64,000 nucleotides of DNA, taken from Archaeoglobaceae archaeon. Lineage in GTDB: Archaea; Halobacteriota; Archaeoglobi; Archaeoglobales; Archaeoglobaceae. The stretch covers positions 62,001 to 126,000 of the forward strand of contig JALVJV010000023.1 in assembly GCA_027028145.1 (NCBI GenBank). The letters run 5' to 3'. Under the pieces are notes generated by a model. That model saw only the letters and a list, made by a program, of their open reading frames with translations, ran no database searches and had not been told where the DNA came from. The translations under genes and the position numbers were made by a program. Below are positions 50,526 to 58,916 of the stretch, in pieces; the first letter of the stretch is position 1; each line of letters begins with the position of its first letter.

Positions 50526-51347
50526 TCATGAATATTGATAATTCACGTTGGGAATTACCCCGGGCCACGTAACGTTTGTCAAGTTGGTGGCGCCGTAGCC
50601 TGTGGTGTTACCGTATACGATCGCCCATGCGGTTCCGTTTATCTTCCACTTCGTGATGTTCCAGTTATGCACGCCGTTTGACAGTGTAGCTGGATTGGTT
50701 ATGTTTACGTCGAACTCCAAGCTTCTCGCGTGAGTCCAGTTAATTTTAACGGCAACGGCGGTATGGCAGGCTATGCAAGCTTCGTTTTCTCCCCTGAGTA
50801 GGGTCGAATTGTTGGCGGCTCTAACAAAAGCCAAGTGCGCCGCACAGCTTCCGGTATCTCCCGGATATGCAGTCAAACCGAATCCTCCGGCTATCACGTA
50901 ACTACTGCTGAAGACTCCCGGATTACCGTGGCACTCGTAACACGTCTGAGAGCCTATGCTTAGGTAGTAACCTACGTGATTCAGATTGTTGTATGCACCG
51001 TGGCAATCCATGCATCTCACGGTGCTCGCCGCATGAGCTTGAACACCGGGCGTATATTGTGTGTAACTACCACTTACGCTTGCGAACGAAATTCCGTTGA
51101 AACCTCCCGCCCTATGGCAAAGTTGGCATTCGAATACGTAACCGGTTTCGCCGGTGTGCGGGCCTACGTGCGCTCTCATCTCTTCGTATATATCGGCGTG
51201 GCACTTTTTACAGGGAACGTTATTTCCAGTTCCGCTTAGGTTATACCAGTAGTGTTGCCCGGCGAACAGTGAAACCGTGCTGGGTAAAACGACCAATCCC
51301 GTTGCGGCGAGGACAAGGGTTACCAGTAAAAGTTTGGCTAAGTTCAT
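50526..51347 (-). CDS. Secreted pentaheme c-type cytochrome
   Basis: 273 residues from the ATG at 51347, preceded by GGAGGGGA; an earlier in-frame start lies within the leader. Signal peptide MNLAKLLLVTLVLAATGLVVL, then five CxxCH motifs: CKKCH, CQLCH, CMDCH, CYECH and CIACH. Tyr-, Asn- and Thr-rich segments between haems and N-x-T sequons mark it as exterior. There is no lipobox and no C-terminal anchor. It differs from the tandem pair at 2.5-3.7 kb in lacking the Pro/Thr linker. TATA-like AAATATATACAC lies at about 51383-51393. Confidence 0.92.
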   Translation of the reverse strand: MNLAKLLLVTLVLAATGLVVLPSTVSLFAGQHYWYNLSGTGNNVPCKKCHADIYEEMRAHVGPHTGETGYVFECQLCHRAGGFNGISFASVSGSYTQYTPGVQAHAASTVRCMDCHGAYNNLNHVGYYLSIGSQTCYECHGNPGVFSSSYVIAGGFGLTAYPGDTGSCAAHLAFVRAANNSTLLRGENEACIACHTAVAVKINWTHARSLEFDVNITNPATLSNGVHNWNITKWKINGTAWAIVYGNTTGYGATNLTNVTWPGVIPNVNYQYS

Positions 51348-51427
51348 ACCGTCCCCTCCTAAAAATAGGTTTACCACAAAAGTGTATATATTTTTTACTA
51401 AAATGTATTTAATTTAACAATAATGTT

Positions 51428-51441
51428 ATGATAATCATTAT
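51428..51441. promoter_or_regulatory. Palindrome resembling a Fur/DtxR-type metal operator
   Basis: ATGATAATCATTAT, lying inside a longer AATAATG...CATTATT dyad (51420-51442), matches 14 successive bases of the bacterial Fur box. It sits in the gap between the divergent pentaheme cytochrome and the FwdG-like gene, upstream of both TATA boxes. The match is suggestive only, since AT-rich DNA yields such palindromes by chance. Confidence 0.5.
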
Positions 51442-51494
51442 TATTTGTTGTTGGTTGCACAATCTTTAATTATTGTTCAATGTAAATTTTCAGC

Positions 51495-51959
51495 ATGCCT
51501 TCACCTATGGACATCTACAAGCTCCTTCCGAAGACTAATTGCAAGCTTTGCGGAGAGCAAACTTGCATGAGCTTCGCGTTCAAGCTGATTAAAAAGGAGA
51601 AGAAGTTGGAAGACTGCAAGCCGTTGTTCGAGCCCGAATTCGAAGAGCAGAGAAAAAAGATAGAGGAGATGCTGAAGGTAGTTGAAAAGGCGACGGAGAC
51701 GGGTTTGGTCGTGAACGAAGACCTTTGCATAGGTTGCGGAAACTGCATCGTCGTTTGCCCGGTTCACGTTTACGAAGATCCCGAAGGAGCGGGCTCTGGA
51801 TTCGGAGTGAGGCTCGAGAATCCCATACTCAGGGTGGAAAACGGAGTGGTTAGGGTTGTAGATGTGGGCTTATGCAGGAGATACAAGGAGAAGACCATCT
51901 GCGTTGCCTGTAGGGAGAACTGTCCCACTTCCGCAATAGCATTTCTGGAGGAGTTATGA
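51495..51959 (+). CDS. Fe-S protein: CdhE-type [4Fe-4S] domain plus ferredoxin domain (FwdG-like)
   Basis: 154 residues. The N-terminus DIYKLLPKTNCKLCGEQTCMSFAFKLI carries Cys at 16, 19, 24 and 41, the same spacing as in CdhE of this operon region, where it holds a [4Fe-4S] cluster. The second half is a ferredoxin with CIGCGNCIVVCP and a later CVACRENCP. It probably passes electrons between the formylmethanofuran dehydrogenase (next genes) and the ACDS system. In other Archaeoglobales this gene is called FwdG. TATA-like TCTTTAATTATT lies at about 51463-51474. Confidence 0.82.
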   Translation: MPSPMDIYKLLPKTNCKLCGEQTCMSFAFKLIKKEKKLEDCKPLFEPEFEEQRKKIEEMLKVVEKATETGLVVNEDLCIGCGNCIVVCPVHVYEDPEGAGSGFGVRLENPILRVENGVVRVVDVGLCRRYKEKTICVACRENCPTSAIAFLEEL

Positions 51960-53092
51960 TGTGGGTCTGCACGGGTTGTTCGTGTTTGTGCGACGACATA
52001 GAAATTGAAGGAGACGTAGTAAGGCATGCATGCAGGATAGGAGCCGGATTATACCTCAACCGTTCGGTTGCAAGAGCCGAACCCCTCATCGACGGAAAGC
52101 GAACTGATATCGATTCTGCTATTGAGAGGGCTGTGGAGATTCTGAAAGATTCGAAGAGCGTTGCAATCTACGGCTTAAACAATTCAACGCTCGAAGCTCA
52201 AAAGATCGCAATGAAGATCGCGGAGAAGATCTCCGCATACGTTGACAACGGATCGAAGTTCGGCAAGTTGGCGGAGATGATATTGAGGAAAGAGATACCT
52301 TCAACTACTCTTGAAAACGTGAAGGATTACGCTTACGTTATATTCTACTGGGGATGCGACGTTCACAATTCGATGCCGAGGCACATGTCGAGATACACCT
52401 ACTATCCGAGAGGGAAGAAGAGGCAGAGGGGATACGAGGAGGACAGGTTTTTGGTCGTCGTGGATGTTAGAAGAAGCCACACCGCTATGCTCGCTAAGAA
52501 GAACGCCGTCTTCATAAAGACGGACGACGACGGAAAACTCATTCGTGAATTCTTAACAGCTTTAGAAGGTGGAATAGCGAGCGGGGACGTTTTGAGAGTT
52601 GTCAAGGAGTTGAAGAAATCGGATTTCAACGTCATATTCGGCGGAGGGGGATTGATAGAAGGATTGGGTAACGAATTTGAGGAGTTCGTCAGATTCGTAA
52701 GCAATGTGGGTTACTTCATCCCCGCGGATTACCGCACGAATTCGATGGGATTCTTCAAAAGCCTATTCGAAGCTGGTATACCGAAGGCGAACTTAGAGGA
52801 TCTGCTCATCGACGAAAAAGTAGACACGGCGATCATCGTAGGTAGCGATCCGCTGAACTCGATGCCTTTCGACGTAGCTAAAAGACTTTTGAAGCTTAAA
52901 TTAATAGTTATAGATCCTAAAGTCAGTTTTACGTCAAAGATGGCGGATGTCGTAATTCCTTCTGCAATATCGGGTGTTGAATGCGGCGGAAAGATGATCA
53001 GAAGTGATTTCGTGGAAGTCGAACTGAAACCGATTTTTAAGTCGGAATACGACGATGCCAAGATATTGAGGAGTATTTCGGAGGGATTGTGA
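51956..53092 (+). CDS. fwdB: Formylmethanofuran dehydrogenase subunit B
   Basis: 378 residues. Starts VCTGCSCLCDDIEIEG (the [4Fe-4S] cysteines) and continues with VVRHACRIGAGLYLN, where the Cys is the tungsten/molybdenum ligand. FYWGCDVHNSMPRHMSRY and IIVGSDPLNSMPFDVAKRL belong to the molybdopterin-binding fold. It reduces or oxidises the formyl group on methanofuran, the first C1 step of the methyl branch. FwdA and FwdC are not in this window. Overlaps the preceding gene by four bases, and fwdD follows in one base. Confidence 0.92.
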   Translation: MMWVCTGCSCLCDDIEIEGDVVRHACRIGAGLYLNRSVARAEPLIDGKRTDIDSAIERAVEILKDSKSVAIYGLNNSTLEAQKIAMKIAEKISAYVDNGSKFGKLAEMILRKEIPSTTLENVKDYAYVIFYWGCDVHNSMPRHMSRYTYYPRGKKRQRGYEEDRFLVVVDVRRSHTAMLAKKNAVFIKTDDDGKLIREFLTALEGGIASGDVLRVVKELKKSDFNVIFGGGGLIEGLGNEFEEFVRFVSNVGYFIPADYRTNSMGFFKSLFEAGIPKANLEDLLIDEKVDTAIIVGSDPLNSMPFDVAKRLLKLKLIVIDPKVSFTSKMADVVIPSAISGVECGGKMIRSDFVEVELKPIFKSEYDDAKILRSISEGL

Positions 53093-53093
53093 A

Positions 53094-53459
53094 ATGCTGA
53101 GGTTCGCGAAATACCTCAAAAAGGTTGAACTGAAGCTTGTTACGTATAGAGACGGATTTCAGGTATCGGTTGCGGTGAAAGACAAGTTCGGCGACGAATT
53201 CGTCGAAAAATCTGCCGTGGTGATCATACATCCGGATACGGCAAAAACCTTCGGATTCAAAGACGGGCAAATAGTGAAAGTTTCGTCATACGAAAGATGC
53301 GCGAATTTGAGGCTTAAAGTCAGCGAGATTGCTCCGGAAAATGGAGCATTAATTCCTAAAAGCATCTACTCTTGCTATCTATATTCGGACAAGATTACAA
53401 TAGAACCGACGGACGGCGAAATTACGACGCCGAACGAACTTCTCGAAAGATATACGTAG
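53094..53459 (+). CDS. fwdD: Formylmethanofuran dehydrogenase subunit D
   Basis: 121 residues, the molybdopterin dinucleotide-binding barrel: VVIIHPDTAKTFGFKDGQIVKVSSYERCANLRLKVSEIAPENGALIPKSIYSCYL. This domain is separate from subunit B in archaeal formylmethanofuran dehydrogenases, as here. Translated with fwdB. The gene ends about 120 bp before cdhA, so ACDS genes start their own unit. Confidence 0.9.
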   Translation: MLRFAKYLKKVELKLVTYRDGFQVSVAVKDKFGDEFVEKSAVVIIHPDTAKTFGFKDGQIVKVSSYERCANLRLKVSEIAPENGALIPKSIYSCYLYSDKITIEPTDGEITTPNELLERYT

Positions 53460-53540
53460 TTATTATTTAGTGTTAATGATCTATTAAGCAATAATACCGC
53501 ATAAGCCAATAATTTAAAATGACAGATATTTCAGAAGAGA

Positions 53541-53553
53541 AAATTTTATAATC
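53541..53553 (+). promoter_or_regulatory. TATA element of the ACDS operon
   Basis: AAATTTTATAATC lies about 27-35 bp before the first cdhA ATG at 53578, so the mRNA starts at or just before the gene. The GC-rich GGCGGGG between them serves as a ribosome-binding site mainly if translation begins at the second ATG, 53584. Confidence 0.6.
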
Positions 53554-53577
53554 TATAATGTTAGATCCGAGGCGGGG

Positions 53578-55974
53578 ATGGTAATGGATCTCAGGGATGG
53601 TTTTATAGTTCTCGATGAAATGAGGAACGTCACGATTCGAATAGGGAAGGTTATCGAGGAGGATGAATGGGAGCCGATGGGTCCGACTCCGAAACCCCAC
53701 ATCCTCGACCTAAGATACTGGGATCAGAAGCTGTTGGAGAGATACGAGCCATTCTACGCACCTATGCAGGACTTCTGCAATCTGTGCACGATGGGTCCCT
53801 GTGAACTGTCGCACAACAAGGAAGGAGCTTGCGGTATCGATCTTAAAACCCAGAAAGCCAGACTGGTCGTTCTCGCATGCCTCATAGGAGCTTCATCTCA
53901 TACCGCTCATGCGAGGCACTTGGTTCACTACCTCGTCGAAAAGTTCGGCAGGGATCATCCCATTGACTTGGGAAACAACGTGAACATCGAAGCTCCGAAC
54001 GTGAGGCTCGTTTTCGGAATAAGACCAAAAACTATCGGCGATCTTGAGACGGTATTGGATTACGTCGAGCAGGAGTTGGTTAGAGTTTTGCACACCCTCC
54101 ACACCGGACAGGAGGAAAGCTACTTGGACTACGAATCGAAAGCTCTGCACGTCGGAATGCTCGATCACGTTGCGATGGAAGTGGCGGACATAGCGCAGGT
54201 AGCGGCTTTTAACTATCCGAAAGGAGATCCGGATGCTCCGTTGGTAGAGACCGGTTTCGGCGTGCTCGATCTGAACAAGCCCGTAATTCTGATTATAGGA
54301 CACAACGTCCTTCCGGCGAGAAACATCGTCGACTATTTGGAGGAGCACGGTCTTGAGAACGAAGTCGAAGTAGCCGGTTTGTGTTGCACCGCAATAGACA
54401 CAACGAGATACGATCCCAAGGCTAAGATCGTCGGAACTTTGAGCTTCGAACTCAGAGCGATCCGTTCCGGAATTCCGGATGTCGTTGTTACGGATGAACA
54501 GTGCATAAGAGCGGACACCCTTAGAGAATGCTCCAAAATGGGGATTCCGGTTATAGCTACTTCGGAAGCCGCTTCGAGGGGATTGCCCGACAGAACCCAC
54601 GAGAATCCCGATGTCATAGTAGAAGACCTCGTAAGCGGAAGGGCGAAGGGTGTTTTGATCAGAGATCCGGATAAGGTCGGAGAAATAGCGGTGAGAGTGG
54701 CTATAGAGGTAAGAAAGAGGAAGGGTAGAAAGGAGCCTTTCATGAGTGAAGAAGAACTCAAAGCCGAAGTTCAGAAGTGCACCGGCTGTGCGAGGTGCGT
54801 ATTCTCGTGTCCGCACAATCTCCGCATAGATGTTGCGATGCAACATGCAAAGAAGAAAGGGGACTTCAGCAAGTTCAGAGAGATCGAACCGACGTGTATA
54901 GCTTGCGGAAGATGCGAGCAGGTATGTCCCAAAGGGATAAGGATCGTAGATGTCATAATGAAGTCGAGCTTGGATCAGCTTAAGTCTAAAACCGGCAAGA
55001 GCAGGGCTGGAAGGGGGCCGATTCAGGATGTGGAAATTAGAAAGGTCGGACAGCCGATCGTTATGGGAACGATTCCGGGAGTCATCGCGGCAATAGGTTG
55101 TCCGAACTATCCGAGAGCAAGAGAGGAACTCGGGCAGATCGTAGAGGAGTTTTTAAAGAGGAGATACATCGTCGTAACGTCTGGCTGTCATGCGATGGAT
55201 CTGGGAATGTATACCGACGAGGAGGGCAAGAGTTTATACGAGAAGTATCCCGGTTCTTTCGATGCCGGAGGGCTTGTGAACGTCGGAAGCTGTGTTGCGA
55301 ATTCGCACATAAGCGGAGCGGTGATAAAGATAGCCGCCATATTCGCGCAGAGACCTTTGAGAGGCAACTACGCGGAGATAGCCGATTACATACTGAACAG
55401 AATAGGAGCCGTCGGTTTGGCTTGGGGTGCATACAGCCAGAAAGCGGCGTCGATTGCAACCGGCTTCAACAGACTTGGCGTTCCGGCTGTAGTCGGACCT
55501 CATTCCACAAAATACAGACGAGCCTACATCGGTAAGTATTGGAAGAAGGAGAAGTGGTGGGTTTACGACATAAAGTCGAAGAAGAAGATACCGGTTGAAC
55601 CCGCTCCAGATGCTTTGCTCGTCTGTGCGGAAACGAAGGAGGAGGCAATAGTTCAGCTTGCAAGGTTGTGTATAAGACCCGCTGACACTTACTTGGGAAG
55701 ACAGATCAAGCTCACTCACTACATAGAGCTCAGCCAGAAGTATTTGGGTTGTTTGCCAGATGACTGGCATCTGTATGTTAGAACGGAGGCAGATCTTCCA
55801 GTTAAGATGAGGGATCAACTGTTGAAGATTTTGGAAGACGAGCACGGCTGGAAGATCGACTGGAAGAACAAGAAGATTCTTGAGGGCCCGATAAGGCAAT
55901 ACGATGCTGGATTCAATCCGACGTTGGTTGAGCACGTTTACGAGAAGTATACCGGAGAGAAGATCATTAGGTGA
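53578..55974 (+). CDS. cdhA: ACDS complex subunit alpha (carbon monoxide dehydrogenase)
   Basis: 798 residues. Cys67, 70, 75 and 85 (CNLCTMGPCELSHNKEGACG) bind the B/D clusters. HVGMLDHVAMEV and GHNVLPARNIVDYL lie in the catalytic lobe. Two ferredoxin-like motifs, CTGCARCVFSCP (near residue 400) and CIACGRCEQVCP (near 438), hold the E and F clusters typical of archaeal CdhA. The Ni-Fe-S C cluster ligands lie in GLCCTAIDTTRY, DEQCIRADTLRE and later Cys motifs (SGCHAMDLG, VGSCVANSH). It interconverts CO and CO2. The ATG at 53578 or 53584 may be used. Confidence 0.96.
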   Translation: MVMDLRDGFIVLDEMRNVTIRIGKVIEEDEWEPMGPTPKPHILDLRYWDQKLLERYEPFYAPMQDFCNLCTMGPCELSHNKEGACGIDLKTQKARLVVLACLIGASSHTAHARHLVHYLVEKFGRDHPIDLGNNVNIEAPNVRLVFGIRPKTIGDLETVLDYVEQELVRVLHTLHTGQEESYLDYESKALHVGMLDHVAMEVADIAQVAAFNYPKGDPDAPLVETGFGVLDLNKPVILIIGHNVLPARNIVDYLEEHGLENEVEVAGLCCTAIDTTRYDPKAKIVGTLSFELRAIRSGIPDVVVTDEQCIRADTLRECSKMGIPVIATSEAASRGLPDRTHENPDVIVEDLVSGRAKGVLIRDPDKVGEIAVRVAIEVRKRKGRKEPFMSEEELKAEVQKCTGCARCVFSCPHNLRIDVAMQHAKKKGDFSKFREIEPTCIACGRCEQVCPKGIRIVDVIMKSSLDQLKSKTGKSRAGRGPIQDVEIRKVGQPIVMGTIPGVIAAIGCPNYPRAREELGQIVEEFLKRRYIVVTSGCHAMDLGMYTDEEGKSLYEKYPGSFDAGGLVNVGSCVANSHISGAVIKIAAIFAQRPLRGNYAEIADYILNRIGAVGLAWGAYSQKAASIATGFNRLGVPAVVGPHSTKYRRAYIGKYWKKEKWWVYDIKSKKKIPVEPAPDALLVCAETKEEAIVQLARLCIRPADTYLGRQIKLTHYIELSQKYLGCLPDDWHLYVRTEADLPVKMRDQLLKILEDEHGWKIDWKNKKILEGPIRQYDAGFNPTLVEHVYEKYTGEKIIR

Positions 55975-55979
55975 TCGCC

Positions 55980-56519
55980 ATGAGCCTCGATAAGGCTTTC
56001 GAGAGGGTTACGAGGATTTTCAATCCAGCGGACGTCCAAGTGAGTAAGTGTGCGAGCATAATAAAGCCGAAGGTGGTAGCTACGATGATAAAGAAGTCAA
56101 AGCACCCCGTTCTGATAACCGGAGGTAAACTACTTGAGGATGAAAGGCTCGTAGATTTCGTCGTCAAGCTTCACGAGAAGACGGGGATGGACGTAATCGC
56201 TACGGGTGGTTCGAGCAGACCTCTGATTGAAAGGGGTGTTGAGCCAGTCGCCACCGTATTTACGCTCCACTACGTAACCCAATACCTCACCGATCCAAAC
56301 TGGAAGGGATTTGACGGTAAGGGTAACTACGATTTAGCGGTGTTCATAGGGTTCACAGCACCATACTACCTTTCGAGGATGCTGTCAGCTTTGAAGCACT
56401 TCTCAAGGGTAAACACGATTTCGATATGCGAATACTATCAGCCGCACGCCAAGTTTAGCTTTCCGAATTTGAATGAGGATCTGTATTATGAAGCTTTGAA
56501 CATGATTTTAGAGGTGTGA
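55980..56519 (+). CDS. cdhB: ACDS complex subunit epsilon
   Basis: About 179 residues from the ATG at 55980 (MSLDKAFERVTRIFNPADVQ); the GTG at 55971 overlaps the cdhA stop but has a poorer context than the GGTGAT-preceded ATG. KHPVLITGGKLLEDERLVDFVVKL and NYDLAVFIGFTAPYYLSRMLSALKHF are the family's DHS-like Rossmann strands. It forms the alpha2-epsilon2 CO dehydrogenase core and perhaps binds FAD or aids electron passage. Confidence 0.93.
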   Translation: MSLDKAFERVTRIFNPADVQVSKCASIIKPKVVATMIKKSKHPVLITGGKLLEDERLVDFVVKLHEKTGMDVIATGGSSRPLIERGVEPVATVFTLHYVTQYLTDPNWKGFDGKGNYDLAVFIGFTAPYYLSRMLSALKHFSRVNTISICEYYQPHAKFSFPNLNEDLYYEALNMILEV

Positions 56520-56522
56520 AGG

Positions 56523-58043
56523 ATGGTCGAGAGAAGGAAGGTCGAGATCCCCGAAGGGAAGAAGGTCAAGGTTAGCGTTGGTGAGGAGGATTTCCCGTTT
56601 GAGATATCTCCGATGTTCGAGGGGGAGAGGATAAGAAAGGGAGACATGTTCGTAGAGTTAGCCGGCCCGAAGACGGTAGGATTCGAACTCGTGATATCAC
56701 TTCCTCCGGATCAGGTTGAGGACATGAAGGCAACGCTCGTCGGAATTGATCTCGACGAGATGGAAGAAGGTGGCAGGTATCCGTTCGCTATGATCTACTA
56801 CATAGCCGGCGAAAAGATCGATCCGGACATAGAGCCAGTGGTCGAAAGGAGAAACCACGAATTCCAGAATTACATCGAAGGCTACATGCACATAAACTCG
56901 AGGGACACGATTTGGATCAGAATCGGAAAGAACGCGGTTAAGAAGGGTCTTAAAAGTCTGTTGCAGATAGCAAAAGCCACGATGTTGCTGTATAAGAACG
57001 AGATGTCCTTCATAGAGAAGATAGAGGCGTTATACATAACCGACAGGGAGCTGGTTGAGAAGCTACTGAACGAGCTTGCGAGACCCATCTACGAGGAGAG
57101 AGACGCGAGGGTCGAGAAGTTGCATGACGAAGACGTCGATGAGTTCTACTCTTGTTCTCTATGCCAAAGCTTCGCTCCGACCCACGTTTGCATAATAAGT
57201 CCAGACAGACCCGCACTTTGCGGAGCGATAACTTGGTTCGATGCGAGAGCGGCATCAAAGATAGATCCGGAAGGTCCGAACAGACCCGTTCCGAAGGGAG
57301 AATGCGTGGATCCGATAGGTGGGGAATACTCCGGCGTCAACGAATTCGCGAAGCAGGAGAGCGGTGGAAGTGTGGAGAAGGTTAAACTTCACAGCTTCTT
57401 CGACAGCCCCCATACCTCATGCGGATGCTTCGAAGTCATCGGCTTCTACATGCCCGAAGTCGACGGAATAGGATTCGTGCATAGAGGGTATCCGCATCCC
57501 GCACCGAACGGCTTACCATTCTCAACTATGGCTGGGCAGACGGGTGGAGGAAAGCAGACGGTCGGATTCTTGGGCGTAGGTATGGCTTACTTCAGAAGCA
57601 AGAAGTTCCTCCAAGCCGATGGCGGATGGTATAGAGTAGTTTGGATGCCGAAGGAGCTGAAGGAGAAGGTTCTGAAGTATATTCCCGAGGATATGCGAGA
57701 CAAGATCGCCACCGAGGAGGATGCGAAGACGATAGACGAGCTGAAGGAGTTTCTCAAGAGGGTGGATCATCCGGTCGTTAAGGGGGTCGTTAGACCGGTC
57801 GATGGAAAGAAGATCACCGAAGGCTGGGTGGAGGAGAAGGAGGAAGAGAAGGCTGAAGAAGTTAAAGAGGTTCCGGCGGAAGAGGCTCCGTCCGTATTAC
57901 CAACTCAACTACCGATTCAGATGCCTCAGCTTCCTCAGATTCCTATGGCTCAGAGCATGCCCACCATAAGACTGATAATTAAGAACGCCAAGATCTACAT
58001 CGATAAGGTGGTCGTTCGAAAGGTTGAAGACAAAAAGAGCTAA
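56523..58043 (+). CDS. cdhC: ACDS complex subunit beta (acetyl-CoA synthase)
   Basis: 506 residues. Cys211, 214, 223 and 233 (CSLCQSFAPTHVC, ALCGAITWFDARAASKI) and Cys300/302 (SCGCFEVIGFYMPEVDG) build the Ni-containing A cluster, the CGC giving the distal-nickel site. It joins CO, a methyl group and CoA to acetyl-CoA. The C-terminus is long and Glu/Pro-rich (KEEEKAEEVKEVPAEEAP), then MPTIRLIIKNAKIYIDKVVV, a basic hydrophobic tail motif. That tail is repeated as a tiny gene just downstream. Confidence 0.95.
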   Translation: MVERRKVEIPEGKKVKVSVGEEDFPFEISPMFEGERIRKGDMFVELAGPKTVGFELVISLPPDQVEDMKATLVGIDLDEMEEGGRYPFAMIYYIAGEKIDPDIEPVVERRNHEFQNYIEGYMHINSRDTIWIRIGKNAVKKGLKSLLQIAKATMLLYKNEMSFIEKIEALYITDRELVEKLLNELARPIYEERDARVEKLHDEDVDEFYSCSLCQSFAPTHVCIISPDRPALCGAITWFDARAASKIDPEGPNRPVPKGECVDPIGGEYSGVNEFAKQESGGSVEKVKLHSFFDSPHTSCGCFEVIGFYMPEVDGIGFVHRGYPHPAPNGLPFSTMAGQTGGGKQTVGFLGVGMAYFRSKKFLQADGGWYRVVWMPKELKEKVLKYIPEDMRDKIATEEDAKTIDELKEFLKRVDHPVVKGVVRPVDGKKITEGWVEEKEEEKAEEVKEVPAEEAPSVLPTQLPIQMPQLPQIPMAQSMPTIRLIIKNAKIYIDKVVVRKVEDKKS

Positions 58044-58052
58044 GTCGTGATC

Positions 58053-58145
58053 ATGAGGGATGAAAGGCAGAACGCTGGAAAGTTTAAAATTATTTTAAAA
58101 GATGCTAAGATATACATCGAAAAGGTCAGGTTCGAAGAAGAGTAG
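58053..58145 (+). CDS. 30-residue mini-protein resembling the CdhC C-terminal tail
   Basis: An ATG at 58053 opens a 30-codon frame ending at a TAG. It reads MRDERQNAGKFKIILKDAKIY followed by IEKVRFEEE, and its core aligns with the last part of CdhC, IIKNAKIYIDKVVVRK (KIILKDAKIYIEKVRF). The gene lies between cdhC and cooC with weak ribosome-binding bases (GTGATC) touching the ATG. It looks like a duplicated CdhC tail domain made as a separate peptide. Whether it is translated is unknown; conservation would decide. Confidence 0.6.
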   Translation: MRDERQNAGKFKIILKDAKIYIEKVRFEEE

Positions 58146-58157
58146 CGGGGATCTTCT

Positions 58158-58916
58158 GTGGTTGTGATAGCAGTGACGGGGAAGGGCGGAACCGGAAAGA
58201 CTGCGATAGCCGCTCTGTTAGTTAAGTTTATCTCCGAAAAGACATCCAACATTTTAGCCGTCGATGCCGATCCGGATTCGAATCTGCCGGATGCTTTGGG
58301 CGTGGAAGTCGAGAAAACGCTTGGAGATGTCAGAGAGTTGTTTCAGGTTACGAGGGATTCCTTGGGAACTGTCGATAAGGGATTGTGGCTCGAAGGAAAG
58401 ATATTCGAAGCCATCCACGAGTTCGAGAACTTCGATCTCCTCGTTATGGGTCGGCCTGAAGGTGAAGGCTGTTACTGCTTCGTGAACAACCTACTCAGGG
58501 GGATTTTGAAGAAGTTTATGAGGCATTACGATCACGTGATAGTCGATTGCGAAGCCGGATTGGAGCACTTCAGCAGGAAAACGATAGAGGGTGCGGATTA
58601 CATAGTCGTAGTTACCGACACATCCCGAAAGGGTCTAAAGACGGCTAAGAAGATAAAGGATTTGGTTGAAGAGCTCAATCTAAACTTTAGGGAGATGTTC
58701 CTCGTCGGAAACAAAATAGTGGGAGATGAGGCGAAGGAGGTCATAAAGAATTTCGCAAAGGAGGAAGGTTTCGTTCTGCTTGATCTTCTGCCTTACGATG
58801 AAGAGGTCGTCGAGCTCGATCTGAGAGGAGAGCCCATAGTTAACCTATCCGAAGATTCGGAGTTCGCGAGGAGGGTTAGGCTTATTGCGGAAGTTCTTAC
58901 GGGGTGGGGGTCGTGA
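58158..58916 (+). CDS. cooC: CooC-type ATPase, CO dehydrogenase nickel-insertion factor
   Basis: 252 residues from a GTG preceded by GCGGGGAT. MinD/ParA-like P-loop: VVIAVTGKGGTGKTAIAALLVKFI, with LAVDADPDSNLPDALG, VMGRPEGEGCYCFVNNLLR and HVIVDCEAGLEHFSRKTIEGADYIVVVTDTS. The Cys pair (GCYC) suits Ni or Zn binding between two monomers. It delivers nickel to CdhA and CdhC. It lies within the ACDS operon and shares four bases with cdhD. Confidence 0.93.
   Translation: MVVIAVTGKGGTGKTAIAALLVKFISEKTSNILAVDADPDSNLPDALGVEVEKTLGDVRELFQVTRDSLGTVDKGLWLEGKIFEAIHEFENFDLLVMGRPEGEGCYCFVNNLLRGILKKFMRHYDHVIVDCEAGLEHFSRKTIEGADYIVVVTDTSRKGLKTAKKIKDLVEELNLNFREMFLVGNKIVGDEAKEVIKNFAKEEGFVLLDLLPYDEEVVELDLRGEPIVNLSEDSEFARRVRLIAEVLTGWGS

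Noticed and set aside
55098-55935. Open frames on both strands inside cdhA
   Set aside because: They lie within highly conserved cdhA sequence and have unnatural, Arg- or Ser-rich composition.
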